From Candidatus Helarchaeota archaeon (GTDB lineage: Archaea > Asgardarchaeota > Lokiarchaeia > Helarchaeales > JABXJV01), in NCBI GenBank assembly GCA_013375355.1, contig JABXJV010000276.1:1-64000 (forward strand): a stretch of 64,000 nucleotides of DNA. Direction: 5' to 3'. Below the pieces are notes generated by a model that made no database searches, was not told where the DNA came from, and worked only from the letters and a program-made list of their open reading frames with translations. Positions 27,680-37,444 of the stretch are shown in pieces; within the stretch, counting starts at the first letter, position 1, and the number at the start of each line of letters is the position of its first letter. The translations under genes were made by a program, and so were the position numbers.

Positions 27680-28864
27680 CTAATAAAATTTTTTACCAAG
27701 ACCTCTATAAGTTTTATATTTATCTATTATTTCGCCATTACTAAAAATATGAACTTCGTTAAAATGTTCTAGAGGTTCTCCGGCTTTACCGAATCTACAA
27801 AAAATTGGATCTCCTAGATTTAAATCCATTTTTTTCCGGTTAAAAGTCAATGGTGTTTGAACTTCTCCAAATTCTTCATCTTTCGATGTGGTTAAATTTT
27901 TAGGCATAACTGGTTTTGGTAGAGCTCTAACACTTCCAGAACTGACATATCCTCCTGAAAATGCTGTTACTACATTTTTCCTTGGTTTTCTCACGATTTG
28001 AATTACAAAGTATAGGGAAGGTATGAATTCACTTAATGATCTAATGGAATCGAAAATATGTGGTTTAAAAAGTAATGACCCAATTCCAATTTCGGTAATA
28101 GATTCTTCTGCAGCTGTTTCTTGAAAACAACCTGAACCACCGCCATCAACAACTTCTAATTGAAAACCTGCTTTTTTTAAAGCATCAACAATATTCTGTC
28201 GCCAAATATTTACATGTTTTCTGGACCGTTTTTTAACCATCCTAAATAACATCTTATCATCACCTAAACTTGCGTTTTGCGCTTCGTACCCCATTATTCC
28301 TCTAAATTCCAGATTTTTAGCCTCTTCCACCTTTTTCGCAACTTTAATGACCTCAACTGCATCTCTTAAAGGGCTTCTCAAAACACCTACGGTCCTACCT
28401 AAAAAATTATCTGAAACATCAACTTCAATTAGAATTTTAAAATGAACCTCGTTTTTTTCTGCTAGTTCATCTAATAATGTAATATGTTTTACATCATCCA
28501 CCATAACAGTAATATCTTTTCCAGGAATTGAAGCTGCATTACATAATTCTTCGATATCTACTTTAGAATAGGTCGGATAACCCAATAAAATATCCTTAAT
28601 CTCATAATTTTCAGCATAAAATAAAACTTCCGCTGAGTTATAAGTAAAAATGCCATTTACAAAATCTTGCTCTTCAACTTGCTTAATTAATTCTGGAACT
28701 CTTAATGATTTGGTACATACCCTCATTTTTTTCTTCATTTTTCTTAAATATTTTCCAACTCTTTCTAAATTTTGTTTGAATGCATTTAAATCACAAATTA
28801 CAAGTGGAATTTTTCTATTTTTAACGAGTTCTTTTAAATCTTCATAGTTTGAATTGAGAAACAT
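27680..28864 (-). CDS. Alanine racemase-fold PLP enzyme (D-threonine aldolase/DSD-like)
   Basis: A 394-residue protein of the type III PLP fold. The PLP lysine is in MRVCTKSLRVPEL (residues about 47-59). Later motifs are DILLGYPTY, FKILIEVDVSDNFLGRTVG, FRGIMGYEAQ, VVDGGGSGC for the phosphate, and a C-terminal beta domain with GDPIFCRFGKAGEP. Relatives are D-threonine aldolases, D-serine dehydratases and similar amino-acid enzymes. The exact reaction cannot be read. Confidence 0.75.
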   Translation of the reverse strand: MFLNSNYEDLKELVKNRKIPLVICDLNAFKQNLERVGKYLRKMKKKMRVCTKSLRVPELIKQVEEQDFVNGIFTYNSAEVLFYAENYEIKDILLGYPTYSKVDIEELCNAASIPGKDITVMVDDVKHITLLDELAEKNEVHFKILIEVDVSDNFLGRTVGVLRSPLRDAVEVIKVAKKVEEAKNLEFRGIMGYEAQNASLGDDKMLFRMVKKRSRKHVNIWRQNIVDALKKAGFQLEVVDGGGSGCFQETAAEESITEIGIGSLLFKPHIFDSIRSLSEFIPSLYFVIQIVRKPRKNVVTAFSGGYVSSGSVRALPKPVMPKNLTTSKDEEFGEVQTPLTFNRKKMDLNLGDPIFCRFGKAGEPLEHFNEVHIFSNGEIIDKYKTYRGLGKKFY

Positions 28865-29007
28865 CAGAATTTTCGCCCTCTTATATAAATTTCACTTCTA
28901 AATAATTTTCGATTATCACTTTTTTATAGCAAGATTATTTTATAACAACAATTAATAATTAATTATCTTTGAATTAGCGATTTAATTTAACATAAAGGTA
29001 ATTAAAC

Positions 29008-30168
29008 ATGTCCGAAGTAGATTTATATGAAAATGTAAGACAAAAACTGACTATAGGGGCATTTAATACCCCAAAACACGAAAAAATTATTGAATTAATG
29101 AAAGTTTTTTGGAACGAACAAGATATCAACATTCTCTCCCATTTTCCGAAATCTGGAAAATTAATTTCTATAAAAGATTTAGTTGAGAAAACGAGTATTC
29201 CGAAATCAGAAATAAAACCAATTTTAAAGAACCTAGTAAAAAGGCATACTATTGCTAAAATTGGAACTAAATATGGATTAGTACCCCTATTACCAGGTGT
29301 ATTTGAAGGATATTTTATTGCACGAACTGATACCAAAGAAAATCTGGAAAAAGCAGCAGTACTTTACCGATTTTACATTAAAAATTTACCGTCATTAACA
29401 ACACAATCAGAGGGAACCAGAGAAATACTAGAAGGAGCCGGATTCACCTCACCACTTCTTCCATATGAAGCCCAAGAGCGATTGATCAAGATTGATGAAA
29501 CGGTGGATGTTGAAAAAAAAGTCATTTCTATTGAGTTAGTCAAAGATATGATAGATAAAAATGACGCGTTTGGTGTGCTAACCTGTCCATGCCGATTAAT
29601 AGGAGAAATGAGTGGAGAGCCGTGTGAAGTAGCTCCAGCTGAAATGGGTTGTTTTGCCGTTGGAATAGTTGCCCAAATGGGGATCCAAGCTGGTTTTGCA
29701 AGGTCTTTAACTAAGGAAGAGGCAATCGATTTTATCAAGAAAACTGAGGAAGCAGGACTCGTTCACACAATTATGGGTGCTTCAAAAGACCAAGTTTTTT
29801 CGATTTGTAACTGTTGTAAGTGTCATTGCGGCGCTCTTTACCCAACTAGCAAAACTCAATTCGAACTTAAATTCGTTAGGCAAAGTAATTTTGCACCTAA
29901 ACGTGACCCAGAACTATGCATTTTTTGTGAGAAATGCGTCGAGTTTTGTCCGATGGAAACAATTTCTCATCCAGCAGGGGAAGATGAAATAGTATTTAAC
30001 CTCAATTTATGCATTGGATGTGGTGTCTGTGCTGCAAACTGCCCAGAAAACGCAATCTCGATGGATAAAATTCGTGATACTCCTACTAGGACACTTGAAG
30101 CAATACCAAAAGTAGAAGGAGAAATATCTTTCGCGGAACTTTTTCAAGCTATCTTAGCTGGAGGATAA
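29008..30168 (+). CDS. 4Fe-4S protein with N-terminal winged-helix-like region
   Basis: A 386-residue protein. Residues about 40-90 (LISIKDLVEKTSIPKSEIKPIL) look like a winged helix. A middle region has CPCRLIGEMSGEPCEVAP and CNCCKCHCGAL, cysteines placed to bind another metal centre. The C-terminus is a two-cluster ferredoxin (CIFCEKCVEFCPME, CIGCGVCAANCPENAI). Similar proteins occur widely in anaerobic archaea and are thought to be electron carriers or redox sensors. The DNA-binding idea is inference. Confidence 0.78.
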   Translation: MSEVDLYENVRQKLTIGAFNTPKHEKIIELMKVFWNEQDINILSHFPKSGKLISIKDLVEKTSIPKSEIKPILKNLVKRHTIAKIGTKYGLVPLLPGVFEGYFIARTDTKENLEKAAVLYRFYIKNLPSLTTQSEGTREILEGAGFTSPLLPYEAQERLIKIDETVDVEKKVISIELVKDMIDKNDAFGVLTCPCRLIGEMSGEPCEVAPAEMGCFAVGIVAQMGIQAGFARSLTKEEAIDFIKKTEEAGLVHTIMGASKDQVFSICNCCKCHCGALYPTSKTQFELKFVRQSNFAPKRDPELCIFCEKCVEFCPMETISHPAGEDEIVFNLNLCIGCGVCAANCPENAISMDKIRDTPTRTLEAIPKVEGEISFAELFQAILAGG

Positions 30169-30216
30169 ACTCAAAAATTCTTTTTTTTTAATATAGAATA
30201 TTATAAGAGAAATAAA

Positions 30217-30714
30217 ATGAAACTGGGTAGTAATGATAATATTTCTTTAGGATTGAGCCTTATAATTACTTGTTTAGTAATTAATCCCATAATATTAATA
30301 TTCGGATTAATATTGGAAGTTCCATTTTCCTCGCTATCAATTATTATATCATTAATCTCTATAGCGTTTTATATCCCATCTTCTATTCTGTATCTTATCG
30401 GTGTAAATGTTAATAAATCAAGAATAGTAATTATTGGATTCTGTTTGGGTCTATCATCTTGGATTTTAAGTCTCTTTGTAATAGGTTTAATATTCGAAAG
30501 TATTGATAAAGCATTTTTAGTTACTATAATAAGAATATCATGGTGTCCATTGGAAGGTCAAATTAGTTTTACAGTTTTAGGAGGTTTTGAGGGTGGATTA
30601 GTAGGTTTTATACCTCCAATTTGGGTAAGGGTTATAATTTTTATAAATATAGCATCAGCAATCTTGTGTATCATATTAGGATTCATCATATTTCTAAGAA
30701 GAAAAGATTTGTAA
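30217..30714 (+). CDS. Four-helix membrane protein
   Basis: A 165-residue hydrophobic protein with four probable membrane segments: around 10-35, 40-62, 68-92 and 137-160. A hydrophilic extracytoplasmic-looking loop (residues about 95-135) lies between segments three and four. No family recognised. It follows the Fe-S protein by 48 bases on the same strand. Confidence 0.55.
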   Translation: MKLGSNDNISLGLSLIITCLVINPIILIFGLILEVPFSSLSIIISLISIAFYIPSSILYLIGVNVNKSRIVIIGFCLGLSSWILSLFVIGLIFESIDKAFLVTIIRISWCPLEGQISFTVLGGFEGGLVGFIPPIWVRVIIFINIASAILCIILGFIIFLRRKDL

Positions 30715-30817
30715 ATTATCAATTAAGTAATTATTTATGGGTGAAATTACATTAAAAATATTGAATAATTAAAGTTTATTCATAATTTTGTACTATTAAA
30801 CAGTAAGATGAACTATT

Positions 30818-31111
30818 TTGTCAGAGGAATTAAAACCTGAATTTATAACTGAAAGGACTGAGATTAAGGGAACACAATGTTCTTTTCAGATCGCTTTTAT
30901 AAAACAAAAATGGGCCATTCGAATCATAGATCATAAGGAAAATAAAGTTATAAAAGTCGCCGAACTCAAAAAAATTAGTTCAACGTATATTACTCATGTT
31001 ATTCAAGACATTATCGGTCGGAAATTCGGGGAAGACGTACAAATCGATGAAATGGACTTAGGAGGAAAAATGGCCGAATTATTGAAACAAATTAACGATT
31101 TCCAAAAATGA
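30818..31111 (+). CDS. Small hypothetical protein
   Basis: A 97-residue protein starting at TTG 30818 (SEELKPEFITERTEI). A beta-rich first half (GTQCSFQIAFIKQKWAIRII) is followed by helices. No cysteine clusters or membrane segments. The reading frame is well formed, but the family is unknown and the upstream region lacks a clear ribosome-binding site. Confidence 0.5.
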   Translation: MSEELKPEFITERTEIKGTQCSFQIAFIKQKWAIRIIDHKENKVIKVAELKKISSTYITHVIQDIIGRKFGEDVQIDEMDLGGKMAELLKQINDFQK

Positions 31112-31152
31112 TTAAATTAAAAAGTATCCATTAAGTGTAAGTAGTAAAAGCA

Positions 31153-32097
31153 TTAATGCCCTGAAACAGAATCTACATTTTTAAAAATTTTCTTAAGTCT
31201 TAACAAATCCTTTTGTGGAAGTGGTGGTTTAGAAAAAGATTTAATATTTGATTTTAAATGCTCTGGGTTCCCCGTTCCGGAAAGAATTACATGGGTTCCA
31301 GGCTCATAACGGCAAAATCGATATGCAGCGTCTATTAAATTTTCCGCCCCATCCTCATGAATAAGAAAATCTAATAGTTTTTTTTCATTAATATCAGAAG
31401 CATTTAACATGTTTTTTTCTATTAATTTTCCAATAACCTGCTTGAGATAATCTGGTCTACTAAGTGCGAGGCGGACAGCGAACATGATCAATACACCAAT
31501 TTTTTTCTCTATTGTTTTTGGAAAGACCCGATCACGGGCTGATTGATTGAGCATGTTAAAACCAACCATCATTACATCCCAGAAATCGTCTTGTAATGCT
31601 CTTTGTAGCATTTTATGCCCAGTATCAGAAATAAACCGTTCAGTTATTCCAATATAACGTATTTTTCCTTGTTTTTGAAGCTCCTGAAGGGTGGGAACAA
31701 TTTTTTTAACAAGATAATTATAATCTTTCAGCCTTACAGCATGAAGATGATAAATATCGACGTAATCAGTACCGAGCTTCTTCAAACTTTTTTCAAGACT
31801 CTTTTGAACTTTTTCTGGAGTGATTCTATCCATCGTTTGTTTTTTGGTTGAAAGGATCAATGATTCACGGTCCATACCTTCTATAGCTCTACCTATAATT
31901 TTCTCAGTACCGTACATTTCTGATGTGTCAATGATATTGATACCAGAGTCTAGAGCTTGTCGAATCAGAGCAATAGATTCTTCTTTGGTCCTTCCAGTAC
32001 CTTTTCCTATACGGCTTGGACCACCACATCCCAAACCCATAACACTTACTTTTAATCCTGTGCGTCCAAGTACAGTATAGTCCAAATTTACACCCAT
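31153..32097 (-). CDS. Aldo/keto reductase
   Basis: A 314-residue AKR barrel. The tetrad is Asp and Tyr in NIIDTSEMYGTEK, Lys in LSTKKQT and His in DIYHLHAV. The NADPH-binding end HVILSGTGNPEHLKSNI is typical. There is no Fe-S domain, unlike the AKR at 23914. It is divergent from another AKR at 32164, with 66 bases between starts that must carry both promoters. Substrate unknown. Confidence 0.87.
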   Translation of the reverse strand: MGVNLDYTVLGRTGLKVSVMGLGCGGPSRIGKGTGRTKEESIALIRQALDSGINIIDTSEMYGTEKIIGRAIEGMDRESLILSTKKQTMDRITPEKVQKSLEKSLKKLGTDYVDIYHLHAVRLKDYNYLVKKIVPTLQELQKQGKIRYIGITERFISDTGHKMLQRALQDDFWDVMMVGFNMLNQSARDRVFPKTIEKKIGVLIMFAVRLALSRPDYLKQVIGKLIEKNMLNASDINEKKLLDFLIHEDGAENLIDAAYRFCRYEPGTHVILSGTGNPEHLKSNIKSFSKPPLPQKDLLRLKKIFKNVDSVSGH

Positions 32098-32163
32098 AAA
32101 CCATATCGATTAAATAGTAGATAAAAGATATCATCCTTATATAAAAAATAGATAGGTGATTTA

Positions 32164-32991
32164 TTGCCAGATTTAACAATTAACAGCACCTACACTCTTA
32201 ATAATGGAGTAAAAATTCCTGTTTTAGGGCTTGGAACTTACCAAGCTACGAAAATCAAAATGATAGAAGATGCTATCCGCCGTGCTTTAGATGTAGGTTA
32301 CAGACTCATTGATACCGCTAGAATGTATGGAAATGAAAGTGAAGTAGGAAACGCAGTAAAAAAAAGTGGTATACCACGTGAAGAAATTTTTATAACAACA
32401 AAAGTCTGGTTTACAGATTTTGGGCATGATGCAGCCATTAAGTCTTTTAATAAAAGCCTAAAAGAATTAGATATGGAGTATGTAGATTTATTATTAATAC
32501 ACTGGCCTGTAGGTGGTCAGCTATTAGAAACTTGGAAAGCATTTGAAAAACTATTTATAGAAGAGAAATGTAGAGCAATTGGAGTGAGTAACTTTAAGAT
32601 TAGCCATTTAAAGGAATTTTTGGAGAAATCCTCAATAATCCCAACTCTTAATCAAGTCGAATTTCATCCATTTCTCTATCAAGAAGAATTACTAAATTAT
32701 TGTCGTGAAAATAGAATACAATTAGAAGCATATAGTCCATTAACCCAAGGTAGAAAATTAAATGATGAAGATTTAACAAAGATAGCTAATAAATACTCAA
32801 AATCCGTTGCTCAAATTCTCATAAGATGGTGTATTCAACACCAAGTAGTACCAATTCCTAAATCTTCAAACCCTGAAAGAATAAAACAAAATGCAAGTAT
32901 ATTTGATTTTTCGATATCTCCAGAAGATATGAAAGCTCTTGATGCACTTAATCAAAATTTAAGGATCGCATGGTATCCACCAGGATACTAA
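32164..32991 (+). CDS. Aldo/keto reductase
   Basis: A 275-residue AKR similar to the 2,5-diketo-gluconate reductase group: GLGTYQATK, LIDTARMYGNESEVG with Asp and Tyr, ITTKVWFTD with Lys, LLLIHWPVG with His, AIGVSNF and PIPKSSNPERI for NADPH. It starts at TTG 32164. Divergently paired with the AKR at 31153-32097. Confidence 0.9.
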   Translation: MPDLTINSTYTLNNGVKIPVLGLGTYQATKIKMIEDAIRRALDVGYRLIDTARMYGNESEVGNAVKKSGIPREEIFITTKVWFTDFGHDAAIKSFNKSLKELDMEYVDLLLIHWPVGGQLLETWKAFEKLFIEEKCRAIGVSNFKISHLKEFLEKSSIIPTLNQVEFHPFLYQEELLNYCRENRIQLEAYSPLTQGRKLNDEDLTKIANKYSKSVAQILIRWCIQHQVVPIPKSSNPERIKQNASIFDFSISPEDMKALDALNQNLRIAWYPPGY

Positions 32992-33012
32992 TTCGGGAAA
33001 TTTCTAATTAAA

Positions 33013-33141
33013 TCAGTCCATTAAATTAAAGTAACGCTCAATACTTTTTATTAATAAAAATAATATAAAAGCACCTAAAATAATTAACGCAATAATTGCT
33101 GGAGTTATTTTATTTATATTTAAGATGATTATTATAATCAT
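33013..33141 (-). CDS. Possible small two-segment membrane peptide
   Basis: The gap between the AKR and cofG holds a minus-strand frame starting at ATG 33141: 42 residues with ITPAIIALIILGAFILFLLI followed by a charged end SIERYFNLMD. The hydrophobic pattern continues upstream of the ATG in the same frame up to about 33186. No ribosome-binding site is clear, and AT-rich spacer can mimic such peptides. The rest of 32992-33334 shows nothing else. Confidence 0.3.
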   Translation of the reverse strand: MIIIIILNINKITPAIIALIILGAFILFLLIKSIERYFNLMD

Positions 33142-33334
33142 TAAACCAGTATAAATAATTAGGATTAATATTAGGATTTGATTTGATTTTTTAAATTAAC
33201 ACAACCCCAAGATTTACTATCAATATTTTATTTGTGATAATTATTTAATCCTAACTTAAATGGGTTAAAAAACTAATTAAAATTGAGATAAGAATTTAAG
33301 TAGAGATATTATAAGACAAAATTAAGAGTTGAAA

Positions 33335-34498
33335 ATGTTAAGTATAGAAAAGAAGGAACTTTTATTTAAAATATTAAAAGGAAAGGATATAAATAAAGAG
33401 GAAGCTCTCACTATTTATTCTCTTTCTAATTCAGAATTATTATATTTTATGTATTTATCTACAAATTTTGTCTTTAATCAGTTTAAAGGGATTGTAAGTT
33501 TCTCAAAAAATATTTTTATCCCTCTTACAAATTTATGTAGAAATAATTGTAGCTATTGTGGATTTCGGAGATCTCTTAATGATGATTCATCTTATATTTT
33601 GGAGAAGGAGAAGGTTATAGAGATTGTAAAGAAAGGATTTAAATATAATTGTAAAGAGGCTCTTTTTACGTTTGGCGAGAAACCCGAAATTAAATATGAT
33701 AAAATTAGAAAATTACTGAAAAAATGGGGATATTCTAGCATAATTGAATATCTCCGAGACTTATGTAAAGAAGTTATAAAAATTGGTCTCCTTCCACACA
33801 GTAACCCAGGAATTTTAGAAAAAGAAGAATTAGAAATTTTGAAAGATGTAAACGCGAGTCTTGGCCTTATGTTAGAAAATAGTAGCGATAAACTATGTGG
33901 TAAGGGAGGTCCTCATGAATTTAGTCCGGGTAAAGTACCAGAGCTGAGGATAAGAACTATAGAGCTTGCTGGAAAGTTGAAAATTCCTTTTACAACTGGA
34001 ATTTTAGTAGGAATCGGAGAAACTGAAGAAGAAAGAATTGAATCGCTATTGACTATAAAAAAGATTCATGAAAAATATGGTCATATCCAAGAAATAATAA
34101 TTCAAAACTTTATTCCTCAAAAAAATACCCCAATGGAATCTCATCCTCCTCCAGATTTTTCAACGATGCTAAAAACAATAATAATCGCTAGATTTATTTT
34201 TAAAGATAAAATAAATCTCCAGGCTCCACCGAATTTAAATCCGAAAAATCTATCTGATTTACTACTATCAGGAATTAACGATTGGGGTGGAATTTCTCCA
34301 GTTACTCACGATTATATAAATCCTGACATGAGTTGGCCAAAAATATCTGAACTCCAACGTATTACAGAAAATTATTATTTTAAATTAAAACAAAGATTAC
34401 CAATTTATCCAGCTTTTATAAATGATAAATTTCTGCCAAAATTTCTTAAAGATAAGATTTTATCTGTTGTTGATGAAGAAGGCTATTTAAAAGAATGA
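33335..34498 (+). CDS. cofG: F420 chromophore synthase subunit (7,8-didemethyl-8-hydroxy-5-deazariboflavin synthase, CofG)
   Basis: About 387 residues. The radical SAM motif is NLCRNNCSYCGF (CxxxCxxC). FTFGEKPE, PHSNPGILEKEE and GLMLENSSDKLC are typical of CofG, as is GILVGIGETEEER. With CofH it builds the Fo chromophore of F420 from tyrosine and 5-amino-6-ribitylaminouracil, an intermediate of the riboflavin pathway also encoded here. The start may be ATG 33335 or TTG 33329. cofH follows after 13 bases. Confidence 0.92.
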   Translation: MLSIEKKELLFKILKGKDINKEEALTIYSLSNSELLYFMYLSTNFVFNQFKGIVSFSKNIFIPLTNLCRNNCSYCGFRRSLNDDSSYILEKEKVIEIVKKGFKYNCKEALFTFGEKPEIKYDKIRKLLKKWGYSSIIEYLRDLCKEVIKIGLLPHSNPGILEKEELEILKDVNASLGLMLENSSDKLCGKGGPHEFSPGKVPELRIRTIELAGKLKIPFTTGILVGIGETEEERIESLLTIKKIHEKYGHIQEIIIQNFIPQKNTPMESHPPPDFSTMLKTIIIARFIFKDKINLQAPPNLNPKNLSDLLLSGINDWGGISPVTHDYINPDMSWPKISELQRITENYYFKLKQRLPIYPAFINDKFLPKFLKDKILSVVDEEGYLKE

Positions 34499-34511
34499 AA
34501 AATGATTCACT

Positions 34512-35663
34512 TTGACACAGATTCAATTAAAAAGAATTGAGCAATTGCTATCAGGTTTAGACCCAAAGATAGCAGAAATTCTGGAGAAGAGTCTTTCAAA
34601 CAAAGAACTTTCACGGGAAGATGCCATACAATTAATGAAAGTTTCAAATTTAGAATTAAGTGCATTAACTTTAACAGCAGATTATATTAGAAAAACAAAA
34701 GTGGGCGATATTGTAACATATGTAATAAATAGAAACATTAATTTTACGAATGTTTGTATTAAAAATTGTAAATTTTGTGCCTTTTCTAAGAATGAGGGGC
34801 ATCCAGAAGCTTATAATTTATCTATAAATGAAATTATCAGAAGAGCTAAGGAAGCTTGGAAAATAGGAGCAACAGAACTTTGTATTCAAGGTGGAATAAA
34901 TCCTTCTATGGATGCATATTACTACGAAAAAATAATTCAAAGTATTAAAGACGATCTTCCAGAAATTCATATCCATGGATTTTCACCACAAGAAATTTAC
35001 GATGGCGGTACGAAAATCGGATTATCGATAAAAGAAACTTTATGCCTCTTAAGAGATGCGGGATTGGATAGCATCCCAGGAACAGCGAGCGAAATTCTTG
35101 ATAATGAAATTAGAAAAATAATTTGTCCAAATAAAATTGATGTTGATACTTGGATTGAGGTTATAACGACTGCACATAAATTAAAAATTCCAACAACTTG
35201 TACAATTCTATATGGTCATATAGAAACTATAGAGCAGCGAGTTAAACATTTGGAAATACTTAGACAGATTCAAAATGAAACCTCTGGTTTTACAGAATTT
35301 GTCCCTCTTACTTTTATACCTTGGAATACAACACTATTTCAAAATATGAAAGCATTAAAATATACTAATTTTACTGAATCTACTGGAATAGAAGATATAA
35401 AAATGTACGCTGTTTCACGTCTATTTTTACACAATTTTGACAATATTCAAGTTTCTTGGGTAAAATTAGGGGAGAAATTTGCCCAATATGCTTTAAATAT
35501 TGGTGCGAATGATTTTGGAGGAACACTTATGGAAGAAAATATCTCCAAAAGTGCAGGAGCAACACATGGGGAATATATAAGTCCTGAAAGAATTAAAAAA
35601 ATAATATTAGATATTGGTAGAATTCCTGTCCAAAGATCTACCATATATGAATTAATTCAATAA
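34512..35663 (+). CDS. cofH: F420 chromophore synthase subunit (5-amino-6-ribitylaminouracil-tyrosine radical SAM enzyme, CofH)
   Basis: A 383-residue radical SAM protein with NVCIKNCKFCAFSKNEG (CxxxCxxC), CIQGGINPSMDAYYYE, HIHGFSPQEI, PGTASEIL and TTCTILYGHIET, all typical of CofH. It condenses tyrosine-derived glycine radical with the ribitylaminouracil before CofG closes the ring. It starts at TTG 34512, in the same operon as cofG. cofC and cofD are separate, at 49-51 kb. Confidence 0.92.
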   Translation: MTQIQLKRIEQLLSGLDPKIAEILEKSLSNKELSREDAIQLMKVSNLELSALTLTADYIRKTKVGDIVTYVINRNINFTNVCIKNCKFCAFSKNEGHPEAYNLSINEIIRRAKEAWKIGATELCIQGGINPSMDAYYYEKIIQSIKDDLPEIHIHGFSPQEIYDGGTKIGLSIKETLCLLRDAGLDSIPGTASEILDNEIRKIICPNKIDVDTWIEVITTAHKLKIPTTCTILYGHIETIEQRVKHLEILRQIQNETSGFTEFVPLTFIPWNTTLFQNMKALKYTNFTESTGIEDIKMYAVSRLFLHNFDNIQVSWVKLGEKFAQYALNIGANDFGGTLMEENISKSAGATHGEYISPERIKKIILDIGRIPVQRSTIYELIQ

Positions 35664-35970
35664 CCTCCAAGAATGTTTAAATCTAGTTCTTACTACTTCC
35701 CTATTTAGCATCTCAACCTTTTTTCTCTTTCTATACATATTGTTGCACAAAATAATATAGAACGGCTTAATACAAATTTAAAAATATTGAACACTATTAT
35801 TTAACTCGCAATTTCGAAAAAATTGAGCTCATTTAAAATACATTTATTTTATTGAAATAATCTTAAAAAGTAAGAATTTCAAATAGTAAAGTAAAACCTT
35901 AATATTTACGCGTTTAATTAAAATACATCTATTGTAAATTAATAATAATACAATTTTTGAGGATACGAAA
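35664..35970. other. Gene-free AT-rich spacer
   Basis: About 300 bases after cofH and before a small gene. I see no open frame of note, no tRNA and no strong inverted repeat; presumably it holds the cofGH terminator and the promoter of the next gene. Confidence 0.5.
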
Positions 35971-36240
35971 ATGCCAAAGGAAAAAATTGACAAAGAAGAT
36001 TTTGTAAAAAAAGTATATGAAATAGTAAATGAAATGAAGATTCCACTAATAGACGAGCGAGTATATGAAAAAGCAGAGATCAGAAAAGGATCGGTAAGTG
36101 TCGTTTTTAAATACGAAGGAGATGAGAGTGTTATAAAGGGCTTTTTAGGTCTAGCAGAATATTATCATACAGTTGTCATCAGAAAAGGGTACGTATTCTT
36201 CATTCCGATTTCAAATATCACATTCGAGCTTCAATGCTAA
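35971..36240 (+). CDS. Small hypothetical protein
   Basis: An 89-residue protein starting MPKEKIDKEDFVKKVYEIVN, with GGAT-like site upstream (TTGAGGATACG before ATG). It shows an alpha-beta-beta pattern (SVSVVFKYEGD, TVVIRKGYVFFIPI). The family is not recognised. It stands alone between cofH and a convergent gene. Confidence 0.5.
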   Translation: MPKEKIDKEDFVKKVYEIVNEMKIPLIDERVYEKAEIRKGSVSVVFKYEGDESVIKGFLGLAEYYHTVVIRKGYVFFIPISNITFELQC

Positions 36241-36449
36241 CTAATTTTTTTTACTTTATTGAATTTTAGTAAAATAATCTCCATTTTGTATTTTCTTTAT
36301 TTCTATAATACGATATAAAATAAATTTCTTTAAGCTAATAAACGTAATATTTACAAAATGGGTATGTCAGTTTTAATGAGTTAATAAAGAATACGATGGT
36401 GTTTATTTTGTTTTCAAAAGAATAAAAAAATTAGTTAAAAATTTCGGGG

Positions 36450-37142
36450 TTACCCGCCCTTCATTATACTCTTCAATCTTTTTAATTCTTTAAGCATTTC
36501 ATCCCGTAGACCAATTATTGATCCACCAGGTTTGGCTGCGGCAGTTGCTGGGCTTGGTGCAGGTTTTGCCATAGGAGGGGTGGGAGGTTTCATTATTGGT
36601 GGTGGTGTTGCGGTCGCTGGAGGTGTTTTCATAGTAGGAACCGTAGGGGGTTTTGATACAGTCGGAGGTCTCATCACAGGAGGAGCTGCGGTTTTAATTG
36701 AAGGTACTGCAGTAGAAGGTAATTTCATCGGCTTGGGTGGACTTGCCATGGTTTTTGGGGGACCTACCATTCTCTTTGGAGGACCAGCGGTAGGGATTGG
36801 TTTTGAAACTCTAACGGCAGGTGTCGGCTTAGAGGTGGAAAGAGGAGTTCCAGCACTTGCAGCGGCACTACTTAATGGTTTTCCTGTTAATAGACCTATC
36901 AATCTCTCTCTAGATGTACTTGTAGTGCCAGCTTTGATACGTTCAGCTATTTGACTTGAAGTCATTGGAGTAGTATGTTTTGGTTGAACTCCCAAAATAC
37001 TTAAATCCTTCTCAACTTTTGTTAATGAACTCATAAGAGTATTTAAAGAACCACTTACATCATCCATAGTCGATTTAAAATTCTCTAATGCGTCATAGAG
37101 GAATCCTACGACTCGACTTAAAATCTGTTCTTTATCTTCCAA
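36450..37142 (-). CDS. Proline-rich linker protein
   Basis: A 230-residue protein with three parts: a helical, probably coiled-coil N-terminus (residues 1-50), a long low-complexity middle rich in Pro, Thr, Ala and Lys (residues about 90-200, with repeats such as PPKPMKLP, RPPTVSKPP, TPPPIMKPP), and a short C-terminal helix DEMLKELKRLKSIMKGG. The middle must be disordered. The plan suggests a flexible tether. No enzymatic motif; function unknown. Confidence 0.6.
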   Translation of the reverse strand: MEDKEQILSRVVGFLYDALENFKSTMDDVSGSLNTLMSSLTKVEKDLSILGVQPKHTTPMTSSQIAERIKAGTTSTSRERLIGLLTGKPLSSAAASAGTPLSTSKPTPAVRVSKPIPTAGPPKRMVGPPKTMASPPKPMKLPSTAVPSIKTAAPPVMRPPTVSKPPTVPTMKTPPATATPPPIMKPPTPPMAKPAPSPATAAAKPGGSIIGLRDEMLKELKRLKSIMKGG

Positions 37143-37444
37143 TATAAATCATATCCAAATTAGTTGATGACTATAAGAATATACTATTTTTCTTAATTGA
37201 TTATAAATTTTTTTTAAACTCTTATGTTTCAATTTCAAGATCATAATTATTAAATTTAATTCTTGAAATTTGAGCAACAAATCTAATAAATAATTGCGAA
37301 ATACCAATATAAATTCTTTATGTAATTAAATTTTAAAATGAGTATTTTTATCATAATTAAAGTTGATAATGATTAGATTTTAAACGAGAAATTTAATTTT
37401 AGAAGGAATATTTTACTTTTTTTGTTATTATTAACTAAATATGA
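37143..37444. other. Gene-free AT-rich spacer
   Basis: About 300 bases between nusA and the proline-rich gene. No ORF, RNA gene or clear hairpin is seen. In many archaea rps12 and rps7 would follow nusA here; neither is present. Confidence 0.5.

Noticed and set aside
36532..36954. A 140-codon plus-strand frame rich in Gly and Val opposite the proline-rich gene
   Set aside because: It is the mirror image of the Pro/Thr/Ala-rich minus-strand coding region and has no ribosome-binding site or known motif.
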